This document shows, piece after piece, positions 1 to 8,110 of a DNA stretch of 64,000 bases; position 1 is the first letter of the stretch; each line of letters begins with the position of its first letter. Location: contig NZ_FNGH01000004.1 of NCBI RefSeq assembly GCF_900102875.1, positions 1 through 64,000 of the forward strand. Reading direction: 5' to 3'. The stretch comes from Franzmannia pantelleriensis (GTDB lineage Bacteria > Pseudomonadota > Gammaproteobacteria > Pseudomonadales > Halomonadaceae). Both the position numbers and the translations under genes were made by a program. The notes beneath the pieces were generated by a model. That model saw nothing but the letters and a program-made list of their open reading frames with translations. It was not told where the DNA came from and made no database searches.

Positions 1-1
1 G

Positions 2-1243
2 CAGGGAAAACGCATGAAAAACCGCTCTACGACGGGCCTCGTAGCGCTTTACCAGTAGGAGCTAATGTGGTCATCTAACGGCTTTTGCTCATAGATGACC
101 TCATGCTGACACCATCGCTTATGCACCATTTATCGATCGTTCCCGACTTCCGCCAGGCCTGGAAAGTGCAGCATCAGCTGTCGGATATCCTGTTTCTGAC
201 GGTCTGTGCGGTGATCTGTGGTGCCGAGGGTTGGGACGAAATCGAGGATTTTGGCCACGCAAAGCTCGACTTTCTGCGCCAGTACGGCGATTTTGAAGCT
301 GGCGTGCCGAGCCATGACACCTTGGCTAGGGTCATGGCCCTGGTGAATGCCGAGCAGCTGCAAAGCGCATTCGCCGAGTGGATGAAGGCCTGCCACGATG
401 TGACGGAGGGCGCGGTGGTGGCCATCGATGGCAAGACGCTGCGTGGGTCGTACTGCCGAGGGAAGGGCAAAGGGGCGATCCACATGGTCAGTGCCTTCAG
501 TGCGGCGAATGGTGTGGTGCTGGGCCAGGTCAAGACGGCCGAAAAGTCCAACGAGATCACGGCGATTCCCGAGCTGCTCAAGCTTCTCAATCTGCAAGGC
601 TGCCTGGTGACGATCGATGCCATGGGATGCCAGAAGAAGATCGCCACACAGGTCCTGCAGAAGGGCGCCGATTACCTACTGTCCGTGAAGGACAATCAGC
701 CGGCCCTGGCAGACGCCTTCGAGGCCGCGTTTCCTATGGCCAAGGTAGTCAGCTTCGAGGGTGACGCCTATGTCACAGATGAGAAGAACCGTGGCCGAAA
801 AGAGACGAGGTACCATATTGTCAGCGAAGTTACTGAAGAGTTTCAGGAGCTTAGCTATGAATGGCCAGGCCTGAAAACGGTGAGCGTGGTGATGAGTTTC
901 CGCCAGCAAGGTGATGACGCACCAGAGGCGCCAATGATCCGTTACTACATCAGCTCTGCCGAACTGAGCGCCAAGAAGCTCGCCGAAGCGGCTCGCCAGC
1001 ATTGGTTTGTCGAGAATAAGCTCCACTGGTCCTTGGATGTGGCGCTCCGCGAGGATGCTTGCAAAATCCATCGCGGTCAGGCCGCTGAAAATCTCGCCAG
1101 GGTGCGTCATATCGCCTTGAATTACCTCAAAGGGGAGACGCGTTTCAAAGGCGGAATCCGGCGGAAGCAGAAGAAAGCCGCCCTGGATGAGACCTATCTG
1201 GCCGACGTTCTCGCGGTGTAGGATTTTTCATGCGTTTTCCCTG
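2..1243 (+). mobile_element. ISAs1-family insertion sequence, complete
   Basis: The two ends are inverted repeats. The left end (2-21) reads CAGGGAAAACGCATGAAAAA, and the reverse complement of 1224-1243 is identical over those 20 bases. One transposase gene fills the interior. The CAGGG terminus and the length of about 1.24 kb fit the ISAs1 family. Only one base lies to the left of the element, so the target-site duplication cannot be checked. On the right the element abuts, in frame, the middle of a receiver domain of a sensor kinase gene, which it has disrupted. Confidence 0.93.
103..1221 (+). CDS. ISAs1-family transposase (DDE)
   Basis: This is the transposase that moves the surrounding insertion sequence. 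With the ATG at 103 it has 372 residues, normal for the family; the frame stays open to a TTG at 85, and another ATG lies at 121. Neither 85 nor 103 has a strong ribosome site, and 103 gives the family-like beginning (MLTPSLMHHLSIVPDFR). The N-terminal helper domain includes the typical segment FLTVCAVICGAEGWDEIEDF. The catalytic triad is visible, counted from the TTG at 85: D115 in AIDGKTLRG, D178 in VTIDAMGCQKK, and E310 in FVENKLHWSLDV. No frameshift or stop is seen, so the element may be active. Confidence is high for the family and lower for the exact start. Confidence 0.95.
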   Translation: MLTPSLMHHLSIVPDFRQAWKVQHQLSDILFLTVCAVICGAEGWDEIEDFGHAKLDFLRQYGDFEAGVPSHDTLARVMALVNAEQLQSAFAEWMKACHDVTEGAVVAIDGKTLRGSYCRGKGKGAIHMVSAFSAANGVVLGQVKTAEKSNEITAIPELLKLLNLQGCLVTIDAMGCQKKIATQVLQKGADYLLSVKDNQPALADAFEAAFPMAKVVSFEGDAYVTDEKNRGRKETRYHIVSEVTEEFQELSYEWPGLKTVSVVMSFRQQGDDAPEAPMIRYYISSAELSAKKLAEAARQHWFVENKLHWSLDVALREDACKIHRGQAAENLARVRHIALNYLKGETRFKGGIRRKQKKAALDETYLADVLAV

Positions 1244-1960
1244 GTGGCGGTGGCCATGCTCGAGCGGCTGGGCTGTCGGGTCACGGTAGCGGCCAGCGGT
1301 AGCGAAGCGCTGGCCTGCTGTGAGGCACAGCGCTTTGCGCTGATCTTCATGGACGTGCAGATGCCTGACATGGATGGCTTGGCGGTGACCCGGGAACTGC
1401 GTCAGCGTGATGGCTGGACCCGGGATGTCCCGATTGTGGCGATGACCGCAGGGGCGCTGGATGGCGATCAGGCGCGCTGCCGCGAGGCCGGTATGGATGG
1501 CTACCTGGCCAAGCCGCTGTTTCGTGAGACGCTGCTGGCGGTGCTGGAACGCCACCTGCCCGGTGAGCCACCAGCCACTGCGATGGCGCCGACCGACGCT
1601 GATGACCCGACGCCGCAGTGGCTAGATACCGCCGCCTTGCATGAACTCGAGGCGAGCTTGCCGCTGCCAGATCGTCAGGCGCTGCTTTCACTGTTTCAGG
1701 CCAATATGCCGGCACGCCTCGACGAGCTGAGCGCAGCCCACGCTGCCGAGGATATGGAGCACATCGCGCAGCTGGCCCATCTGATCAAGGGTGAGGCCGG
1801 AAGCCTCGGGCTAAGGCAGTTGATGCAAGCGGCACAGCGCCTCGAGCAGGCCGCCTCGCAGCGTGCATCCTGTCAGGCGGCACTGGCGTCGCTGCGGCAG
1901 CGGCTGGCGCCGTCGCTGGCGGCGTTGGAACAGCGCTGGATGCAGGGTGAACCCTCATAG
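1244..1960 (+). pseudogene. Hybrid sensor histidine kinase, C-terminal fragment (receiver + Hpt)
   Basis: The frame begins at the IS end with the middle of a receiver domain: the strand after the DDN-type acidic pocket (AMLERLGCRVTVAASG), then the phosphoacceptor segment LIFMDVQMPDMDG, the MTAGA loop and the YLAKP lysine. It continues into a histidine phosphotransfer domain with AHLIKGEAGSLGL, where the His accepts phosphate. Receiver followed by Hpt is the tail of a BarA/TorS-type hybrid kinase. The start of the receiver and all upstream domains are missing here; they presumably lie beyond the left edge, across the insertion. The frame is open back into the IS to 1187, so a chimeric peptide could be made, but its receiver would lack the acidic pocket. 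It ends 6 bases inside the convergent cation transporter gene. Confidence 0.85.
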
Positions 1961-2860
1961 CCAGCGCCGCTCGGCAGTGAACGACAGCGTGAACCAGCGC
2001 TGCTCGCCGGGGATGCTAAGCCGCGAGGCGATCTCCTCGCGGACCTCATCGAGCCGCGCCACTCCAGCGTCGCGGGCGAACTCGGGGGTGGTCAGCAGGT
2101 GGATCTCGATGGTGTGCACGCGGCCGCTCTTGGCCACGTGGCTGGCGTATTCCAGCAACCCCTCGTGGCGCATGACGGGCGCCATTGCGGCACGTACCTC
2201 GGCGTCCAGCGCTGTCGGCGCGATCATCATGACCTCGCGCATGGCGCGACGCACGATGCCGATCGGCACCGGCATGAAGCACAGCGTCAACACCGCCAGC
2301 AGCGCCGAGTCGACGTAGGGCGTCCAGTGTGCCAGCGGCGTCTCCTGCATCAGCAGCCCGGCCGCGAAGGCCACCAACAGCGCCGTCGTGATCAGCGCTG
2401 CCATCAGCCAGCTCTGGGTATCGATGCGCACGAACTCCGAGTGGGCACGGCGATTCAGGCGGCGCTCGTAAAAGTACATCGCATAGCAGACCGCACACAC
2501 GATCACGGCATAGCCGATCGCCACGTCGAAGGCCAGCTCGCGGCCACCTTCCATCAGTCCACTGATGGCGTTCAAGAAGGCATAAAAGCACAGCAGCAGC
2601 AGGATCGAGCCGTTGAGCGCGGCGACCATCGGCTCGAAGTGCCAGTAGCCAAGCTGGAAGCGCCGGCTCGACTCCTTCATGACCAGCCGTGAAACGAACA
2701 GCGCCAGCAGCGACATGGCGGCATCGATGGTCGAGAAAACGCCGTCGAAGAGGATCGAGCGCGAGCCGGAGAGCAGCCCGAACACCACCCCCAGGCTCGC
2801 CACCACCAGCGTCGTGGCGGTAGAGATTTTCAGCGCACGCTGTTCAAGATAGGCATTCAT
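1955..2860 (-). CDS. Cation diffusion facilitator (CDF) family transporter
   Basis: This 301-residue inner-membrane protein has about six membrane segments in the first 210 residues and a soluble C-terminal domain of about 90 residues, the CDF plan of metal/proton antiporters. The segment SILFDGVFSTIDAAMSLLAL in the second helix carries the Asp pair expected for the metal site, and the tail contains GRVHTIEIHLL, a typical CDF cytoplasmic-domain strand. The metal cannot be told from the sequence; Zn, Fe or Mn are all possible. The start is an ATG preceded by a purine-poor region. The gene stands alone, convergent with the broken kinase and in tandem with fruR upstream, from which it is separated by the fruR terminator. 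Confidence 0.85.
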   Translation of the reverse strand: MNAYLEQRALKISTATTLVVASLGVVFGLLSGSRSILFDGVFSTIDAAMSLLALFVSRLVMKESSRRFQLGYWHFEPMVAALNGSILLLLCFYAFLNAISGLMEGGRELAFDVAIGYAVIVCAVCYAMYFYERRLNRRAHSEFVRIDTQSWLMAALITTALLVAFAAGLLMQETPLAHWTPYVDSALLAVLTLCFMPVPIGIVRRAMREVMMIAPTALDAEVRAAMAPVMRHEGLLEYASHVAKSGRVHTIEIHLLTTPEFARDAGVARLDEVREEIASRLSIPGEQRWFTLSFTAERRWL

Positions 2861-2897
2861 TACGGTTACCTGTGCTGAGTGATCGGCGACCCTATAT

Positions 2898-2940
2898 CAA
2901 AAAATCCACCGCCCGGATCGATGAAATCCGGGCGGTGGAT
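2898..2940 (-). terminator. Rho-independent terminator of fruR
   Basis: A perfect 15-bp stem (2904-2918 with 2926-2940) encloses a 7-base loop. On the minus strand it is followed by a run of six T. It lies 54 bases past the fruR stop codon. Confidence 0.88.
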
Positions 2941-2993
2941 CGTGGTATAACCTCGCGAGACGCTGTCGCCGCGGCGTCCGAGTGTTGAATATT

Positions 2994-4028
2994 CTATACC
3001 ATGTCGGGGTGGCCTGTCAGCTGTGGCAGGCGTCGCCGCAGGCTGCGCTCGACGACGTCCTGACCTGGGCGATAGTCGTCCTGGCAGGCCGCCAGGGCAC
3101 GGTTGAGGGTGAGTTCGGCGATGCGAGCATGATCCTGGGGCAGTGAATTGACCGCTAATGGCAGGAAATCCAGCAGCCGATCATCACCGAAGGTGGCCAG
3201 GCGCAGCCCCTGGGGCAGGTGGCCGCGTTCGAGCAGGACGTCGAAGACGCCATCTAGCAGGGTGTAGGACGCGGTAACCAGGGCGTCGGGCAGGCCGTGA
3301 TCGTCGAGCAGCTGGCGCATTAGACGCGCCCCTTCGCCGCGGTCATAGCGCGCGGCGCTGTAGGTCACCGCTTGGGTCGCGGAGTCGGCCAAGGCTTGCT
3401 GGAAGCCGGCGCGGCGCTCAACGCTGATCGACAGTCGCGGCACCGCATCCAGCCAGGCGATACGTTCAACCTCGGGTGATAGCACTGAGCGGGTCAGGGC
3501 GTGGGCCGCCGCCTGGTTGTTGCTGACCACGCTGACGAAGTGCGCCGGATCCATGGCACGGTCGACGGCGATCACGGCCAGGCCGCCCGCCATCAGGTCG
3601 GCGTAGAAAGGGTCATCCATGGCCAGGCAACTGGCGACGATCAAGGCGTCGCAGCGCTGAGCGCGTAGTGCCCTTGCCAGCTCGCGCTCGCTCTCGGGAT
3701 CGTCGTCGGAGCCGACGATCAGCAGCTGGTAGCCGCGCTCACGGGCGCCGCGTTCGAGACGCTTGGCGAGTCGCGCATAGCTGGCGTTCTCCAGGTCGGG
3801 AATGATCAATCCCAGGGTGCGGCTGGCACCGCGGCGCAGTGCGGCAGCCTGGGCATCGATGCGATAGTGATGGCGTTCGACCACGGCCATGACCTTATCG
3901 ACGGTGTCCTGGCTAATTCGCCGTTCCTTGGCCCGGCCATTGATCACATAGCTCGCCGTGGTACGCGAGACGCCGGCCAGGCGGGCGATTTCGGCTAGGG
4001 TCATGACGGATTTCCTTGGCTTGGGCAT
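2994..4028 (-). CDS. fruR: LacI-family regulator, FruR/Cra type
   Basis: This DNA-binding repressor of 344 residues should control the divergent fructose operon. The N-terminal helix-turn-helix reads LAEIARLAGVSRTTASYVIN followed by GRAKERRIS, the pattern of Cra/FruR rather than of other LacI-family proteins. The remainder is a periplasmic-binding-protein-like effector domain starting near residue 60 (RTLGLIIPDLENASYARLA); the family ligand is fructose-1-phosphate or fructose-1,6-bisphosphate. The ATG at 4028 has a GAGGAAG ribosome site seven bases upstream, so the eight residues before MTLAEIA are probably real. It is divergent from fruB with about 240 bases between the two start codons, and its transcript ends at the hairpin at 2898-2940. 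Confidence 0.9.
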   Translation of the reverse strand: MPKPRKSVMTLAEIARLAGVSRTTASYVINGRAKERRISQDTVDKVMAVVERHHYRIDAQAAALRRGASRTLGLIIPDLENASYARLAKRLERGARERGYQLLIVGSDDDPESERELARALRAQRCDALIVASCLAMDDPFYADLMAGGLAVIAVDRAMDPAHFVSVVSNNQAAAHALTRSVLSPEVERIAWLDAVPRLSISVERRAGFQQALADSATQAVTYSAARYDRGEGARLMRQLLDDHGLPDALVTASYTLLDGVFDVLLERGHLPQGLRLATFGDDRLLDFLPLAVNSLPQDHARIAELTLNRALAACQDDYRPGQDVVERSLRRRLPQLTGHPDMV

Positions 4029-4141
4029 TCGTCGGCTTCCTCATTCTACGCCAGCTGCACGGGCTTCGGCCCCCTGCCAAAGTCGTAGACGCTGTGGCTT
4101 GATAAAAGCGTGTTCTCGATCCAGCATTGTCGTTAGTGCAT

Positions 4142-4157
4142 GGTGACACGATTCAGC
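4142..4157. promoter_or_regulatory. Candidate FruR operator
   Basis: The minus strand reads GCTGAATCGTGTCACC. The left half, GCTGAATCG, matches the Cra/FruR half-site with its central CG; the right half is degenerate. It lies between the divergent fruR and fruB genes, where a FruR site is expected. The support is only the half-site and its position. Confidence 0.35.
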
Positions 4158-4228
4158 GCGTGGTTGTAAGATTTAGTGACTGAAGCGCGGCCCGTCAAAT
4201 GCCGCCCTGCCGCACGCCTATTATTGCC

Positions 4229-4249
4229 CCTCGCCCGTGTCGGGCGAGG
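4229..4249 (+). other. Leader hairpin just upstream of fruB
   Basis: A nine-base perfect stem (CCTCGCCCG with CGGGCGAGG) closes a three-base loop and ends eight bases before the fruB AGGAGG ribosome site. No T-run follows, so it is not a terminator. It may affect mRNA stability or translation of fruB. It also argues against starting fruB upstream at 4176. Confidence 0.5.
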
Positions 4250-4268
4250 CACGACCAGGAGGCAGCTC

Positions 4269-7136
4269 ATGCTGACACTCGGCCAGGACGATATCCTTCT
4301 CGATTGCCAGGCCAGTGACTGGCGCGAGGCGCTCGATGCCGCCGCCCAGGCGCTGGAGACGGCGGGGCTGGTCGATACCGGCTACCGCCAGGGGCTACAT
4401 GCCCGCGAGGCGCAGTCGTCGACCTTTCTCGGCAACGCCATTGCCATTCCCCACGGCACCCCGGATAGCCGTCAGCATGTCAAACGCACCGGGGTGCGGG
4501 TACTGCAGTTTCCCCGCGGTGTGGAGTGGCACGACGGCAACCGCATCCACGTGCTGGTCACTATCGCTGCCCAGAACGACGAGCACCTCGATATCCTGCG
4601 CCAGTTGACCCATGTGCTCGACCGTGACGGTGTCGCCGAGCGGTTGGCGGCGGCGAATGCGGCCGATGAGGTCGCTGCACTGCTCTCCAAGGCCGTCGTC
4701 GAGGCGCGCCTCGATGCCGACACGCTGTGCCTGGGATTCCCTGCCGCGGATGCCGCTGAGCTGGCGCTGGCCGGCGCGGCACGTCTGCGCCAGACGGGAT
4801 GTGTGGAGAGCGAGTTCGTCGCGGCGATGGCCACCGCCACGCCCCAGTCGCTGGGACAGGGGCTGTGGTTGGCCAGCGGGGAGCGGGGTGTCAACCAGCC
4901 GGCGCTGGCGCTGGCGACCCCCGAGGCGCCGCTGACCACGGTGAACGGCCCGGTCAACGGGGTGTTCTGCCTGGCGGCCCAGGGTGATGCGCATCGCCCG
5001 CTGCTGGAGCGTCTGGTGGCGCTGCTCGACAGCGGTGCCGGCGAGAGTCTGGCGGCGCTGAGCGAAGCCGAGGTGCTGGCGCGCCTGGCCGGCGAGTCGG
5101 CCAGCGCCCAGACCGCCAGTGTTCGCGTACTCAACGCCCACGGGCTGCACGCGCGGCCGGCCAAACAGCTGGTGCAGGTGGCGCGGGCACAGCCGTTGGC
5201 GATCAAGGTACGACTGGCCGACGGCGGCGGTGCTGCGGTGTCGGCGGCCAGCCTGACCAAGGTGATCGGCCTCGGTGCGCGGCGCGGGCAACAGCTGCTG
5301 TTCTCGGCCGAAGGCGTGGGTGCCGAAGCGGCGCTGACGGCTGTCTGCGAGGCGGTCAGCGCCGGGCTTGGGGAGAAGGTCGCGTCGTTCGATGAGGGGC
5401 GCGAACACGCCGTCGTAACGTCCGGTGAGACGCCTGCACTGGAACCGCTGCCGGCTGACACCCCGCATCTGGCGGTGGCGGCGTCGCCGGGTCTGGCAAT
5501 CGCGCCGCTATTCGTGATGCGGACGCCGCGCTTCGACTACCCGCGCCAGGGCTGCGGCGAGGGGCCCGAGACCGCACGCCTCGAGCAGGCCATCGCCGAT
5601 GGCCAGACGCAGCTCGAGGAGCTGGTCAAGCGCGCGCCGGGCGGTGAGGTCGCCGAGATCCTGTCCATGCACGAGGAGATGCTCGACGACCCCGAGCTGC
5701 ACCAGGCGGCCCGCGACGGTATTCGCGACGGCCTGTCCGCCGAGGGGGCCTGGTGGGAGGCCATCGATACTGCGGCGCATGCCCAGGAGATGCTCGCCGA
5801 CCGGCTGCTGGCTGAGCGCGCTGCCGACCTGCGTGACGTCGGACGCCGCGTGCTCGGTATTCTCTGTCAGGTGGAGATGCCCGAGCCGCCGGCGCACCCT
5901 TATATTCTGGTGGCAGACGATCTGGGACCGTCCGATGTCGCGCGCCTCGACACCGGGCGGGTGCGCGGCTTGCTGACCGCCCGCGGTGGCGCCACTGCCC
6001 ACAGCGCCATCCTGGCGCGGGCGCTGGGGATTCCAGCGGTGGTCGGCGGCGGTGCGCGCGTGCTGACCCTCGACAACGGCCTCGAGATGATCCTCGACGG
6101 CGAGCGTGGGCGAGTGATTCCGGCCCCGTCGGCGGAGCGGCGTAGCCGCGCCGAGCTGCGCCTCAAGGAGCGCGAGGCGCGTGAGCATGCGGCATGGGAG
6201 GCGCGCTTCGAGGAGGGGCAGACCCGTGACGGGCATCGCGTCGAGGTCGCCGCCAATCTTGGCAATACCGCCCACGCCGCGGACGCGGTGGAACGTGGGG
6301 CTGAGGGTATCGGCCTGCTGCGAACCGAATTCCTGTTTATGGCGCATGCGTCAGCGCCGGATCTGGCGACGCAAATCGAGGAGTATCGCGAGGCGATCAC
6401 TGCCCTGGAGGGGCGGCCGCTGGTAGCGCGTACCCTTGACGTCGGAGGCGACAAGCCGCTGCCGTATTGGCCGGTACCCCAGGAAGACAACCCCTTCCTA
6501 GGCCTGCGAGGGATCCGTCTAGCGCTGACCCAGCCGGAGGTGCTGGAGACCCAGCTGCGTGCGCTGCTGATGGCCGCGCAGGGGGCACCGCTGCGGATCA
6601 TGTTGCCGATGGTCAAGGACGTCGCCGAGTTTCGTCGGGCCAAGGCGATCTACGACCGCCTGTTGGCCGAGATTCCCGTCGCCGAGCGTACCACCGACGT
6701 ACAGCTCGGGGTAATGATCGAGGTGCCGTCCTGTGCGCTGCTGGCGCCGAGTCTCGCCGCCGAGGTGGATTTCTTCTCGGTGGGGACCAACGACCTGACC
6801 CAATACACCCTGGCCATCGACCGCGGCCATCCCGAGCTCTCGGCCCAGGCCGACGGCCTGCATCCGGCGGTACTGCGCCTGATCCAGATGACCGTCGATG
6901 CCGCCCACGCTCAGGGCAAGTGGGTCGGGGTATGTGGCGAACTGGCCTCCGACGCCATGGCGGTGCCGGTGCTGGTCGGTCTGGGTGTCGATGAGCTGTC
7001 GGTCAGCGCGCGCCAGGTGCCGCTGGTCAAGGCGCGGCTGCGTGATGTCGACCTGGCTGAGTCGCGAGCCCAAGCCGAGCTGGCGCTGGCGCAGGCCACC
7101 AGCGAGGCGGTACGCGACGCCCTGGAGGTTCGCTGA
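4269..7136 (+). CDS. fruB: Fructose PTS multiphosphoryl transfer protein (EIIA-HPr-EI)
   Basis: This cytoplasmic protein passes phosphate from phosphoenolpyruvate to the fructose permease FruA. It fuses three modules in 955 residues: EIIA-Fru with phosphorylatable H62 in AIAIPHGT, an HPr domain with H294 in NAHGLHARPAKQ, and a full Enzyme I with H578 in GGATAHSAIL. The PEP-binding part has LLRTEFLFM, DNPFLGLRGIRL and FFSVGTNDLTQYTLAIDR. The start is the ATG at 4269, which has an AGGAGG site; the longer frame from 4176 lacks one. It is the first gene of fruBKA and its stop overlaps the fruK start (TGATG), so translation is coupled. Because the general PTS proteins are fused in, fructose uptake need not depend on separate EI or HPr. 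Confidence 0.97.
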   Translation: MLTLGQDDILLDCQASDWREALDAAAQALETAGLVDTGYRQGLHAREAQSSTFLGNAIAIPHGTPDSRQHVKRTGVRVLQFPRGVEWHDGNRIHVLVTIAAQNDEHLDILRQLTHVLDRDGVAERLAAANAADEVAALLSKAVVEARLDADTLCLGFPAADAAELALAGAARLRQTGCVESEFVAAMATATPQSLGQGLWLASGERGVNQPALALATPEAPLTTVNGPVNGVFCLAAQGDAHRPLLERLVALLDSGAGESLAALSEAEVLARLAGESASAQTASVRVLNAHGLHARPAKQLVQVARAQPLAIKVRLADGGGAAVSAASLTKVIGLGARRGQQLLFSAEGVGAEAALTAVCEAVSAGLGEKVASFDEGREHAVVTSGETPALEPLPADTPHLAVAASPGLAIAPLFVMRTPRFDYPRQGCGEGPETARLEQAIADGQTQLEELVKRAPGGEVAEILSMHEEMLDDPELHQAARDGIRDGLSAEGAWWEAIDTAAHAQEMLADRLLAERAADLRDVGRRVLGILCQVEMPEPPAHPYILVADDLGPSDVARLDTGRVRGLLTARGGATAHSAILARALGIPAVVGGGARVLTLDNGLEMILDGERGRVIPAPSAERRSRAELRLKEREAREHAAWEARFEEGQTRDGHRVEVAANLGNTAHAADAVERGAEGIGLLRTEFLFMAHASAPDLATQIEEYREAITALEGRPLVARTLDVGGDKPLPYWPVPQEDNPFLGLRGIRLALTQPEVLETQLRALLMAAQGAPLRIMLPMVKDVAEFRRAKAIYDRLLAEIPVAERTTDVQLGVMIEVPSCALLAPSLAAEVDFFSVGTNDLTQYTLAIDRGHPELSAQADGLHPAVLRLIQMTVDAAHAQGKWVGVCGELASDAMAVPVLVGLGVDELSVSARQVPLVKARLRDVDLAESRAQAELALAQATSEAVRDALEVR

Positions 7137-8110
7137 TGGCCAAGGTGCTCACTCTCAGCCTCAACCCGGCGCTGGACCTGGCGATCAATCTGCCACGTCT
7201 GGCGCTGGGGCAGGTCAATCGCACCGACGCGACTCATCTCGACGCCGCCGGCAAGGGCGTCAACGTGGCGCGGGTGCTGGCCGCGCTTGGCCATCGCGTG
7301 CGCGTCTCGGGGTTTCTTGGAGCCGCCAACGATGGCCCCTTCCTGCGCGCTTTCGAGGCCATGGGGGTCACCGACGACTTCCTGCGGGTGGCCGGCGAAA
7401 CGCGCATCAACGCCAAGGTCGCTGAGCATGACGGGCGGGTCACCGACATCAACGGGCCAGGGCTGCAGGTCGATGCCGCCGCCTTCAGCACGCTGGTCGA
7501 ACGCCTCGATGCGTTGGCCAGTGATCCAGACCAGCGTCCCGATGCGGTTCTGATCGGCGGTAGCCTGCCGCCTGGCATCGCCGCCGAGGATCTGGCCGCG
7601 CTGGTGGTGCGGCTGCGCGGTCACGGCCTGCCGGTATGGATCGACACCAGCGGGGCGGCGCTCAAGGCCGCCATCGAAGCCGGGCCCACCGCGGTCAAGC
7701 CCAATGAAATGGAGCTTGCCGACTGGGCTGGGCGGGCCCTGGACACGCGGGCCGAACGCCTCGCCGCGGCACTGCGGCTGCACGCCGCCGGCGTCGAGGA
7801 GGCGTTGATCTCCGCCGGGGCGGATGGGGTGCTGTGGGTCAGTCGTCGCGGCAGCTGGTTGGCCACGCCGCCCCGCGTCACGGTGGCCAGTACCGTGGGC
7901 GCCGGCGACACCCTGGTCGCCGGCATGCTGCACGGCCTGCTCGAAGGCCATGCGCCCGCCCAAGCCCTGGGCTTCGCTACGGCACTATCGGCCGAATCGG
8001 TTCGCCACCTCGGGGTGGGCAACGTCCACGCCGAGGATCTCTCTTCTCTCCAACAACAGACCCGTGTGCGTCGCCTTGACGACGTCGATACAGGGGGAGC
8101 GCTCGCATGA
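7136..8110 (+). CDS. fruK: 1-phosphofructokinase
   Basis: This cytoplasmic kinase converts fructose-1-phosphate, delivered by FruA, to fructose-1,6-bisphosphate. Its 324 residues show PfkB-family marks: AAGKGVNVARVLAALG near residue 36, AVKPNEMEL in the middle, and the ATP/anion-hole motif STVGAGDTLVAGML near residue 250, whose Asp is the catalytic base. It overlaps fruB by one base and fruA by four (ATGA), so the three genes are one coupled operon. Confidence 0.96.
   Translation: MAKVLTLSLNPALDLAINLPRLALGQVNRTDATHLDAAGKGVNVARVLAALGHRVRVSGFLGAANDGPFLRAFEAMGVTDDFLRVAGETRINAKVAEHDGRVTDINGPGLQVDAAAFSTLVERLDALASDPDQRPDAVLIGGSLPPGIAAEDLAALVVRLRGHGLPVWIDTSGAALKAAIEAGPTAVKPNEMELADWAGRALDTRAERLAAALRLHAAGVEEALISAGADGVLWVSRRGSWLATPPRVTVASTVGAGDTLVAGMLHGLLEGHAPAQALGFATALSAESVRHLGVGNVHAEDLSSLQQQTRVRRLDDVDTGGALA

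Noticed and set aside
1187-1960. Complete 257-residue response regulator gene starting inside the insertion sequence
   Set aside because: The first 19 residues come from IS end sequence and the receiver lacks its acidic pocket, so it is a fragment joined to the element, not a native gene.
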